From the NCBI RefSeq assembly GCF_947488945.1, contig NZ_CANLBS010000001.1:62001-126000 (forward strand): a DNA stretch of 64,000 nt, given 5' to 3'. The translations under genes were made by a program, and so were the position numbers. This stretch comes from an uncultured Streptomyces sp. Its GTDB lineage: Bacteria; Actinomycetota; Actinomycetes; Streptomycetales; Streptomycetaceae. Each line of letters opens with the position of its first letter. Within the stretch, counting starts at the first letter, position 1. The notes under the pieces are model-generated. The model had not been told where the DNA came from. It made no database searches and saw only the letters and a list, made by a program, of their open reading frames with translations. This document shows, one piece after another, positions 1-7,051 of this stretch.

Positions 1-272
1 TCGGCGAGGATCCACTCGACGCGGGTGGACGAGGCGAGTGCGACCCGCTCTTCCGGCTGCACACCCAGCGCGATCAGCCCGGCCGCGATGGCGTAGACGC
101 GCTCGGCCGCCTCGCCCCAGCTCAGCGACTTCCACTCGTCCGGCCCCTCCCCCGAGGACGACGGCACCGGGTAGCGGTAGGCCTCCCCGTCCGGTGTGGC
201 CTCCACCCGGTCGACGAAGAGATGCGCCACGGAGGGCGGTCGGTTATCGATCTGGGTCTGTGTGTCGCTCAC
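1..272 (-). CDS. Long-chain acyl-CoA synthetase (AMP-forming), N-terminal part only
   Basis: Only the first 90 or so codons are inside the window; the gene runs off the left edge. The GTG at 270-272 is preceded by GGAGGACGTC, giving a clear ribosome-binding site. The visible protein has an N-terminal section ending in VALASSTRVEWILA, typical of the start of the adenylating (ANL) domain of FadD/FAA-type fatty acyl-CoA ligases, which activate fatty acids with ATP and CoA. The catalytic P-loop and AMP-binding motifs lie outside the window, so substrate class is inferred from the N-terminal resemblance only. It is read in the same direction as lepA, about 320 bp downstream of it. Confidence 0.7.
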   Translation of the reverse strand, partial: MSDTQTQIDNRPPSVAHLFVDRVEATPDGEAYRYPVPSSSGEGPDEWKSLSWGEAAERVYAIAAGLIALGVQPEERVALASSTRVEWILA

Positions 273-595
273 GACGTCCTCCGGGCCTGCGGCATTGCTA
301 CGACCGGCTTCGTTGAATGATTGTGCTGTGTGTCTGCTTCTCGTTCCCGCTCTGTGGGGTCACTTCGTTCTCGCGCGGTCCTGCTCGTCCCGCTGTTTAA
401 CTGGCGAGTAACAAAGGAGCCGTGATCAGGGTAAAGCTCGGGGGTCCGCCGCGTAAGGGGCAACGGCGACCCTGTTGATAACGAACAGGCCCCTGCCCCC
501 CGCGGTTGTGCGGGGGCAGGGGCCTGGACCGGAACGGGGACCGCGGTCCCGGCGTGTCGCGGCCCGACGGGACCGCGACGCGCACACCGCGGCGG

Positions 596-2467
596 CTACT
601 TCTTCGCCTCGCCCTTGCCGCCCGAGTCGTCGGTGGAGAGGACGGCGATGAAGGCCTCCTGCGGGACCTCCACGTTGCCGACCATCTTCATCCGCTTCTT
701 GCCTTCCTTCTGCTTCTCCAGCAGCTTCCGCTTACGGGAGATGTCACCGCCGTAGCACTTGGCGAGGACGTCCTTGCGGATGGCCCGGACCGTCTCGCGG
801 GCGATGACCCTGGATCCGATGGCGGCCTGGATCGGCACCTCGAAGTTCTGCCGCGGGATGAGCTCGCGGAGCTTCGCGACGAGCCGCACGCCGTACGCGT
901 ACGCCTTGTCCTTGTGGGTGACGGCGGAGAAGGCGTCCACCTTGTCGCCGTGCAGCAGGATGTCGACCTTCACGAGCTGCGCCGACTCCTCGCCGGTGGG
1001 CTCGTAGTCGAGCGAGGCGTACCCGCGGGTCTTCGACTTGAGCTGGTCGAAGAAGTCGAAGACGATTTCGGCCAGCGGCAGGGTGTAACGGATCTCGACC
1101 CGGTCCTCGGAGAGGTAGTCCATGCCGATGAGGGTGCCGCGGCGGTTCTGGCAGAGCTCCATGATCGCGCCGATGAACTCGCTGGGCGCCAGGACCGTGG
1201 CCCGGACGACCGGCTCGTGCACCGAGTCGATCTTGCCCTCGGGGAACTCGCTCGGGTTGGTGACGGTGTGCTCGGTGCCGTCCTCCATCGTGACCCGGTA
1301 GACCACGTTGGGGGCGGTGGCGATGAGGTCGAGGCCGAACTCGCGCTCCAGCCGCTCGCGGATCACGTCGAGGTGCAGCAGGCCGAGGAAGCCGACGCGG
1401 AAGCCGAAGCCGAGCGCCGCCGACGTCTCGGGCTCGTAGACCAGGGCGGCGTCGTTGAGCTGGAGCTTGTCCAGCGCCTCGCGCAGGTCCGGGTAGTCCG
1501 AGCCGTCCAGCGGGTAGAGCCCCGAGAACACCATCGGCTTGGGGTCCTTGTAGCCGCCCAGCGCCTCGGTGGCGCCGTTGTGCAGCGAGGTGATCGTGTC
1601 ACCGACCTTGGACTGCCGGACGTCCTTCACCCCGGTGATGATGTAGCCGACCTCGCCCACGCCGAGACCGTCCGCCGGCGTCATCTCCGGGGAGGAGACG
1701 CCGATCTCCAGCAGCTCGTGCGTCGCGTTGGTCGACATCATCCGGATGCGCTCGCGCTTGTTGAGCTGGCCGTCGATGACCCTGACGTAGGTGACGACAC
1801 CGCGGTACGAGTCGTAGACCGAGTCGAAGATCATCGCGCGGGCGGGGGCGTCCGCCTTGCCGACCGGCGCGGGAACGTCGCGGACCACCCGGTCCAGCAG
1901 CGCGTCCACACCGACACCGGTCTTCGCGGAGACCTTGAGCACGTCCTCGGGCTGGCAGCCGATGAGGTTCGCCAGCTCCTCGGAGAACTTCTCGGGCTGC
2001 GCGGCCGGCAGGTCGATCTTGTTAAGGACCGGGACGATCGTGAGGTCGTTCTCCATCGCCAGGTACAGGTTGGCGAGGGTCTGCGCCTCGATGCCCTGGG
2101 CGGCGTCGACCAGCAGGACCGTGCCCTCGCAGGCCGCCAGCGACCGCGACACCTCGTACGTGAAGTCCACGTGGCCCGGGGTGTCGATCATGTTCAGGAC
2201 GTGGACGTCGCCGCTCTCGGACGTCGAGGGCGTCCAGGGCAGACGGACCGCCTGGGACTTGATGGTGATGCCGCGCTCGCGCTCGATGTCCATGCGGTCG
2301 AGGTACTGGGCACGCATCTGCCGCTGGTCGACGACACCGGTCAGCTGGAGCATCCGGTCGGCGAGGGTCGACTTGCCGTGGTCGATGTGGGCGATGATGC
2401 AGAAGTTGCGGATCAGCGCCGGGTCGGTACGGCTCGGCGCGGGCACGTGGAGAGGAGTCGCGGGCAC
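596..2467 (-). CDS. lepA: Elongation factor 4 (LepA), ribosome back-translocase GTPase
   Basis: A 623-residue translational GTPase of the usual LepA length. The P-loop AHIDHGKST is at residues 26-34, followed by the switch I sequence [17 protein letters not shown] (G3) and NKID (G4), an EF-G-like domain III/V section, and the LepA-specific C-terminal domain with [16 protein letters not shown] and [24 protein letters not shown] sequences. LepA binds stalled 70S ribosomes in the cytosol and affects initiation and elongation under stress. The GTG at 2467 is preferred over upstream codons because the protein then begins with VPATPLHVP just before the conserved [17 protein letters not shown]. The upstream extension overlaps divergent rpsT and looks non-coding. 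The lepA-rpsT divergent pair is standard in actinobacteria. Confidence 0.97.
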   Translation of the reverse strand: MPATPLHVPAPSRTDPALIRNFCIIAHIDHGKSTLADRMLQLTGVVDQRQMRAQYLDRMDIERERGITIKSQAVRLPWTPSTSESGDVHVLNMIDTPGHVDFTYEVSRSLAACEGTVLLVDAAQGIEAQTLANLYLAMENDLTIVPVLNKIDLPAAQPEKFSEELANLIGCQPEDVLKVSAKTGVGVDALLDRVVRDVPAPVGKADAPARAMIFDSVYDSYRGVVTYVRVIDGQLNKRERIRMMSTNATHELLEIGVSSPEMTPADGLGVGEVGYIITGVKDVRQSKVGDTITSLHNGATEALGGYKDPKPMVFSGLYPLDGSDYPDLREALDKLQLNDAALVYEPETSAALGFGFRVGFLGLLHLDVIRERLEREFGLDLIATAPNVVYRVTMEDGTEHTVTNPSEFPEGKIDSVHEPVVRATVLAPSEFIGAIMELCQNRRGTLIGMDYLSEDRVEIRYTLPLAEIVFDFFDQLKSKTRGYASLDYEPTGEESAQLVKVDILLHGDKVDAFSAVTHKDKAYAYGVRLVAKLRELIPRQNFEVPIQAAIGSRVIARETVRAIRKDVLAKCYGGDISRKRKLLEKQKEGKKRMKMVGNVEVPQEAFIAVLSTDDSGGKGEAKK

Positions 2468-2680
2468 GCAGGGTCCTGATTCTTGAGACGCCGAACGCCT
2501 GTCTCGGGTCGATGTCGGGTCGGTCGGATCGATACGTAGCCTCCATCGTCCCACGGCTGCGGGGCGGCGACTGGTTTGGGCCGGTCGGAGGGTGACTGGT
2601 ACCGTGGACAGCTGTGCTTCGTGGCCCCTCGGGCGACGGGGCGCACTCAGAAGATCCAACGAACCTGCAAAGGCTCTTTC

Positions 2681-2947
2681 GTGGCGAACATCAAGTCCCA
2701 GATCAAGCGGAACAAGACCAACGAGAAGGCGCGCCTGCGCAACAAGGCCGTCAAGTCGTCGCTCAAGACCGCGATCCGCAAGGCCCGTGAGGCTGCCGCC
2801 GCCGGTGACGTCGAGAAGGCCACCTCGGCCGCTCGCGACGCCTCCCGCGCGCTCGACAAGGCCGTCTCCAAGGGTGTCATCCACAAGAACGCCGCCGCCA
2901 ACAAGAAGTCGGCGCTGGCCACCAAGGTTGGCTCCCTCAGCGCCTGA
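2681..2947 (+). CDS. rpsT: 30S ribosomal protein S20
   Basis: An 88-residue, very lysine- and alanine-rich protein beginning [18 protein letters not shown] and ending [11 protein letters not shown], the normal length and composition of bacterial S20. It binds 16S rRNA at the base of the small subunit and helps early assembly. The GTG at 2681 is used rather than upstream in-frame codons because S20 always begins (M)ANIKSQ. AAAGG about eight bases upstream can serve as the ribosome-binding site. The gene is divergent from lepA; a TACCGT hexamer at 2600-2605 is a possible -10 box. It ends before a strong hairpin at 3067-3112. Confidence 0.97.
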   Translation: MANIKSQIKRNKTNEKARLRNKAVKSSLKTAIRKAREAAAAGDVEKATSAARDASRALDKAVSKGVIHKNAAANKKSALATKVGSLSA

Positions 2948-3066
2948 GCATCTGATGTGAACGCCGGGACGGAATCAGTGGGCCCTCTCTCCCACTCCTG
3001 ACCGGCACCCCGCGCCGCACACCGAACCTGCGTTCGCCACGCGGGTGCGGCGCACCAAGCTTGAAC

Positions 3067-3112
3067 GAAGAGCCCCGGCCACCCCCTCCCCAGGGGGCGG
3101 CCGGGGCTCTTC
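3067..3112. terminator. Bidirectional terminator between rpsT and holA
   Basis: A perfect 14-bp stem (3067-3080 pairing with 3099-3112, GAAGAGCCCCGGCC type) with a further C-rich/G-rich inner pairing and a short pyrimidine tract afterwards (TTCTTG). It lies between the convergent ends of rpsT and holA, so it can stop transcription from both sides. Confidence 0.85.
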
Positions 3113-3119
3113 TTGTTGC

Positions 3120-3327
3120 GGGCGTCACGGGGGGCGGGGCGTTACGGGGTGGGGCGGCACGTACGGGGGGTGAGGCTCACGGGGGTGCGGCTCACGGGGG
3201 GTGAGGCTTCACGGGGTGACGTCACGGGTGGTGAGGCTTCACGGGCGAGGTCACGGGTGCGGGGAGCGTCGCGGGGGCGCGTCTTCACGGGGGCGGAGCG
3301 TCCTGGGCAGCGGCCGGGGCCTACCGC
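3120..3327. repeat. Degenerate direct repeats, ACGGGGGGTGAGGCT type
   Basis: About 200 bp just beyond the holA stop codon contain many imperfect copies of GTGAGGCTTCACGGG and shorter variants (GGTGCGGCTCACGGG, GGTGACGTCACGGG). No open frame with plausible coding bias is present. It looks like a decayed minisatellite. Confidence 0.6.
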
Positions 3328-4314
3328 TCAGCGGCCGGAACGTGCCGCGCCGGCCACCGCGACGACTGCCTTCTCCAAGGCGTACGCGGGATCGTCGCCG
3401 CCGCCCTTCACTCCCGCGTCGGCCGCGGCCACGGCGCGCAGCGCCACCGCCACCCCGTCCGGAGTCCATCCGCGCATCTGCTGGCGGACCCGGTCGATCT
3501 TCCACGGGGGCATCCCGAGTTCGCGCGCCAAGTCAGCCGGGCGGCCGCCCCTGGCCGAGGAGAGCTTGCCGATGGCCCGGACGCCCTGAGCCAGCGCGCT
3601 GGTGATGAGCACAGGGGCGACGCCGGTCGACAAGGACCACCGCAACGCCTCCAGAGCCTCCGCGGCCCGCCCTTCGACGGCCCGGTCGGCCACGGTGAAC
3701 GAGGACGCCTCGGCCCGGCCCGTGTAGTACCGGCCGACCACCGCCTCGTCGATCGTCCCCTCGACGTCCGCGACGAGCTGGGAGACCGCGCTCGCGAGCT
3801 CGCGGAGATCGCTGCCGATGGAGTCGACCAGCGCCTGGCACGCCTCAGGGGTGGCGGAGCGCCCCAGCGTCCGGAACTCCCCGCGCACGAAGGACAGCCG
3901 CTCGGCGGGCTTGGTCATCTTCGGACAGGCCACCTCACGCGCACCGGCCTTGCGCGCCGCGTCCAGCAGCCCCTTGCCCTTGGCCCCGCCGGCGTGCAGC
4001 AGGACGAGCGTGATCTCCTCCACCGGCGCGCCCAGATAGGCCTTGACGTCCTTCACCGTGTCGGCGGACAGGTCATGCGCGTTGCGCACGACGACCACCT
4101 TGCGCTCGGCGAAGAGCGACGGGCTGGTCAGCTCGGCGAGGGTGCCCGGCTGCAACTGGTCGGAGGAGAGGTCGCGTACGTCCGTGTCCGCGTCCGCCGC
4201 GCGGGCGGCCTCCACGACCTGCCGCACGGCACGGTCGAGGAGCAGGTCCTCCTGACCCACGGCGAGAGTGACCGGGGCGAGGAGGTCGTCGGTGGAGTTC
4301 TTTCTGGTGGCCAT
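3328..4314 (-). CDS. holA: DNA polymerase III, delta subunit
   Basis: A 328-residue protein, the usual size of HolA. It opens the sliding clamp as part of the clamp-loader complex during chromosome replication. The N-terminal part carries APVTLAVGQEDLLLDRAV, the delta-type AAA+ beginning without a working P-loop. The middle has ELTSPSLFAERKVVVVRNA, and the C-terminal collar domain has WSLSTGVAPVLITSALAQ and GMPPWKIDRVRQQMRGW, all typical of actinobacterial HolA. The start at ATG 4314 gives MATRKNS. A far longer open frame continues upstream only because of 17-bp repeats without stops. It stands alone, without an obvious operon partner. Confidence 0.95.
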   Translation of the reverse strand: MATRKNSTDDLLAPVTLAVGQEDLLLDRAVRQVVEAARAADADTDVRDLSSDQLQPGTLAELTSPSLFAERKVVVVRNAHDLSADTVKDVKAYLGAPVEEITLVLLHAGGAKGKGLLDAARKAGAREVACPKMTKPAERLSFVRGEFRTLGRSATPEACQALVDSIGSDLRELASAVSQLVADVEGTIDEAVVGRYYTGRAEASSFTVADRAVEGRAAEALEALRWSLSTGVAPVLITSALAQGVRAIGKLSSARGGRPADLARELGMPPWKIDRVRQQMRGWTPDGVAVALRAVAAADAGVKGGGDDPAYALEKAVVAVAGAARSGR

Positions 4315-4964
4315 CGCCGTCCAGCATCCCACGCCCCACCGACACCGCGAGGCCGACGGGCATCGCTCCGGAGTGACGCCCGAGCGGGACCACGGCACCG
4401 GAAGGGCCCGCATGGACGCGGTGCCCCAAAGGTAGAGCGGCCACACGCACGGCGGCAGGGCGCGCGGAGGCGGTCCGGGAGGGGAGGCGGTCCGGGCGCG
4501 CAGGCGGTACGGGCGCGGAGGCCGTCCGAGCGCGGAGGCGGTACGGGCGCCGAGGCGGTACGGGCAGTGAGGCCGTCCGAGCGCGGAGGCGGTCCGGGCG
4601 CGCAGGCGGTCCGGGCGCGCAGGCGGTACGGGCGCGCAGGCGGTACGGGCGCCGAGGCGGTACGGGCGGTGAGACACGGCCGGACGCAGCAGGTCGGGGT
4701 GGGTGCGGGCCGGACCGGGGAGCACCAGGAAGACGTGCGGCGAGCACCGGAGAACCGGGGAAGCAGCACCGGAGGGACGTGCGGGAAGCATCGGTGACAT
4801 GTGCGGGAGGCACCGGGGACCGTGGGGCGAGGGCGGGTCCGGGTCAGGCTGAGAAGGCACGCTTCGGCACGCTTCGAGCCGTGGCGGGACCGGGTGTCGG
4901 CACGAATGACCGCCGACCGCACACCCCCTCCGGTGCCGTCCGGTCGGCAGGCGAGAATGGTCGG
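4315..4964. other. Gene-free 650-bp interval dominated by tandem repeats
   Basis: No convincing gene is visible between holA and the small plus-strand gene. The left part carries the 12-copy 17-bp minisatellite described separately. The section 4690-4860 holds a looser repeat built on GACGTGCGGGAAGCACCGG and ACCGGGGAGCACC. Divergent promoters for holA and the 81-aa gene must lie here, but I cannot point to one with confidence. Confidence 0.7.
4468..4671. repeat. 17-bp minisatellite, 12 tandem copies
   Basis: Twelve consecutive 17-bp units without gaps, consensus AGGCGGTACGGGCGCGC, starting at 4468, 4485, 4502 and so on to 4655. Variation is confined to a few positions (TAC/TCC, CGGT/CCGT, and the last three bases). 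A five-unit pattern appears twice, which suggests expansion by unequal crossover of a larger block. Because 17 is not a multiple of three, the array shifts reading frame at each unit and produces spurious open frames on both strands. Confidence 0.95.
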
Positions 4965-5210
4965 GTGAGCGATGTGAGACATGTACTGGTGCTGCCCGAC
5001 CGTGATGCCGCGGACGAGGTCGCACAGGAGCTTTCCGACCGCTTCGGGGTCTCCGAGGAACCCCAACTCGTGCGGGACGCGCTGGCCGGCGAGGACGACG
5101 CCGAGGACGCCCAGTGGCTGGTCGTCGTGGAGGACCCGGACGGGCGTCTCGACCCGTCCGCGCTCGACGCCTTCGCCGCCGCGTACGACGGTTGGCTGGA
5201 GACTCCGTAG
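4965..5210 (+). CDS. Small acidic conserved hypothetical protein
   Basis: An 81-residue acidic protein beginning VSDVRHVLVLPDRDAADEVAQELSDRF and ending DAFAAAYDGWLETP. The GTG at 4965 is the only sensible start; it directly follows a GAATGGTCGG stretch. The fold suggested by the sequence is a small alpha/beta unit with a beta strand (HVLVLP), a helix and a second strand (QWLVVVEDP). The tail AAAYDGWLE resembles the end of RraB-like RNase E inhibitor domains, which would be intriguing given that rne is in this window. However, the similarity is short and I would not assign that function. It is divergent from holA and has no operon partner. Confidence 0.75.
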   Translation: MSDVRHVLVLPDRDAADEVAQELSDRFGVSEEPQLVRDALAGEDDAEDAQWLVVVEDPDGRLDPSALDAFAAAYDGWLETP

Positions 5211-5376
5211 CCGCCGCTCGCCTCGCATGCACCCGGCACGGGCAGAACCCTGCCCTCGGGGCGACCGCCTCCCCGCGGCCGTGCGGCATCGACTCGATCC
5301 TGCGGGCCCCGACGATCCAGTCCCGCACCCCCGTGCCCCCGTGCACGACGGGCCCCCGGTGCCACCCGGTCCCTGA

Positions 5377-5430
5377 GCCACCCGGCCCGGGGCCACCCGG
5401 CCCGGGGCCACCCGGCCCGGGGCCACCCGG
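5377..5430. repeat. 15-bp tandem repeat, 3.6 copies
   Basis: GCCACCCGGCCCGGG is repeated perfectly at 5377, 5392 and 5407, with a nine-base partial copy after. It lies between the 81-aa gene and the YceI-family gene. Confidence 0.9.
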
Positions 5431-5459
5431 TCAACCCCAGGGCCGATCAACCCAGCCAG

Positions 5460-5590
5460 TCCTGACAGCTTCTGGTCCGCCCGCCTCTGGCTCGTCTGCC
5501 CCTGGTTCGCCGACCTCTGGTTCGGCAGCCTCTGGTTCGACCGTCTCTGCTTCGACCGTCTCTGCTTCGACGGCCTCGGTCCGGCAGCCC
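5460..5590. repeat. Imperfect 15-bp repeats
   Basis: Roughly eight imperfect units based on CCTCTGGTTCGACCG (also TCTGCTTCGACCG and CCCTGGTTCGCCG). They are immediately downstream of the YceI-family gene on the minus strand. This is a diverged minisatellite. Confidence 0.75.
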
Positions 5591-5634
5591 GCCGACGCGA
5601 CAGTCTCAGGCGCCACCGCCCCGGGGCGCCGCCA

Positions 5635-6519
5635 TCAGGTCTTCTGAACGATCTGGATGTCGAGGTCGATCGCGATGCTCGAACCGACCACCGCGATTCC
5701 CTTCGCCAGCATGGTCTGCCAGGTGAGGGTGAAGTCCTCGCGGTGGAGCTCGGTGGTGGCGCGGCAGGCGGCACGCGCCTCGCCCTCGAGCCCGTGGCCG
5801 AGGCCGATGTACTGGGTGTCCAGCGTCACGGTGCGGCTGACACCGTGCAGGGTCAACGCACCTGTGACGCCCCAGCGGGTGCCGCCCCTGTGCACGAATC
5901 TCTCGCTGTAGAACTCCAGGGTCGGATAACGCGCGACGTCCAGGAAGTCCGCCGAACGCAGGTGGTCGTCCCGCATCTGCACGTTCGTGTCGATCGACGA
6001 CGCGTCCATGATCACGTGCATGGCGGAGTCCTCCATACGGTCGGCGATCCGAACCGCCCCGGCGAAGGAGTTGAACCTGCCGTGGATGCGCGCCATGCCG
6101 ATGTGCCGGGCGGTGAAACCGATCTGCGAGTGCGTCGGTTCGATCTCCCAGTCACCGGGGGCGGGCAGTTGCGGAGGCTGGGACACCTGCAACCGGACGT
6201 CGCCGAGGCTCGCGTGCCCCTCTTCGACGACCGTGGCAGAGGCGTGGAAGGGGGTGAACCCCTCTGCCGTCACGGCCAGCCGGTAGTCACCCACGGGCAC
6301 GGTCGCGAGGACGCGGCCGAAGGGATCGGTCTCGCCCCCGAGCACCTTCCGACCGCCACTGTCCGTAACGACGTACTGGGCTTGCTGGACCGGCTCGTTG
6401 ACCGGGTCGAGCACCCGGCAGCTGATCATGCCCGCGGAGCGCGGCATGGTGAGCCCGGCGAACGCGCCACCGCTGCCTGAGCCCGACTGTCTCTTGTTGC
6501 TTAGCCAACGGCCGAACAT
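5635..6519 (-). CDS. YceI-family lipid-binding-like protein with N-terminal carboxypeptidase-regulatory-like domain
   Basis: A 294-residue protein with two parts. Residues about 32-105 (ISCRVLDPVNEPVQQAQYVV ... VGDYRLAVTAEGF) look like a carboxypeptidase-regulatory-like beta-sandwich. Residues about 124-290 are a YceI domain beginning WEIEPTHSQIGFTARHIG and containing the family's DSAMHVIMDASSIDTN and RSADFLDVARYPTLEFYS sequences. YceI domains are lipocalin-like barrels that bind polyisoprenoids or similar amphiphiles. There is no signal peptide, unlike E. coli YceI, so this one is probably cytosolic. The ATG at 6519 (MFGRWLSNKRQ) has GGGAG nine bases upstream and is preferred to an upstream in-frame codon. 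Confidence 0.9.
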   Translation of the reverse strand: MFGRWLSNKRQSGSGSGGAFAGLTMPRSAGMISCRVLDPVNEPVQQAQYVVTDSGGRKVLGGETDPFGRVLATVPVGDYRLAVTAEGFTPFHASATVVEEGHASLGDVRLQVSQPPQLPAPGDWEIEPTHSQIGFTARHIGMARIHGRFNSFAGAVRIADRMEDSAMHVIMDASSIDTNVQMRDDHLRSADFLDVARYPTLEFYSERFVHRGGTRWGVTGALTLHGVSRTVTLDTQYIGLGHGLEGEARAACRATTELHREDFTLTWQTMLAKGIAVVGSSIAIDLDIQIVQKT

Positions 6520-7051
6520 GTTCTGCGCACTCCCGAGGGGCGGTTCACCATGGGCCCCTACGGCTGGACGTCGTTGTCGGAGCAGCGGCCCGCCGACGAA
6601 AGCGTATTCGATCACCGTTGCGTCGTTCGAGGCAAACGCAGCAGCTCGCGAGGGGTTGCGCGGACGTGTACCAAGGTGTTACCGAAGGTCCGTATTGACG
6701 GCCCGTCCCACCGCCCTCTCCCGTGCTCCGGCTCGCTCCCTCCCGACGTTGTCCTCTTCCTGTGCGTCCATCGCACGGAGACAAGCGGCTTCGGCCGCCG
6801 TCGGTCGCTCCTCCGATCCACCCCTGCGAACCGTCCTCGCCCCCGCACGACCACGACGATCGGTACGCCGCCGATCCGGAAAGCTCGTTGCCCGCCTGCC
6901 TTCCCGTGCCCGGCTGCCGGCACGCCACCCGCTCTCCCCACACCCTCACGACCACGGAACGTGACGACTGGAGCCGGTCTCGGACAACGCCGGGCAGCCG
7001 CCGACAGCCTCCCTCCCGCCACATCCGGACGGCCTCGCCACCGCTCGCCCG
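6520..7051. other. Gene-free interval upstream of the YceI-family gene
   Basis: About 530 bp between comEC and the YceI-family gene. I see no frame with Streptomyces-like coding bias and no strong terminator. The section just upstream of 6519 must carry the promoter of the YceI-family gene. AT content is locally higher around 6600-6700. Confidence 0.5.

Larger units (their letters stand above)
5211..5634. other. Gene-free interval with two short repeat arrays
   Basis: Between the 81-aa gene and the YceI-family gene no coding sequence is convincing. The stretch contains a 15-bp array (5377-5430) and a second looser 15-bp array (about 5460-5590, based on CCTCTGGTTCGACCG). The minus-strand frame through the second array would give a Glu/Ala/Val-rich repeat peptide without recognisable features. 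Confidence 0.65.

Noticed and set aside
4468..4671. CRISPR array
   Set aside because: Units are directly adjacent with no spacers, and no cas genes are present.
4315..5346. Upstream extension of holA through the 17-bp repeats
   Set aside because: The array shifts frame at each unit and merely lacks stop codons; HolA homologues begin at the MATRK-type start.
5431..5616. Minus-strand 61-codon frame with Glu/Ala/Val pentapeptide repeats
   Set aside because: It lies wholly in a degenerate minisatellite, has no ribosome-binding site and no relation to known proteins.
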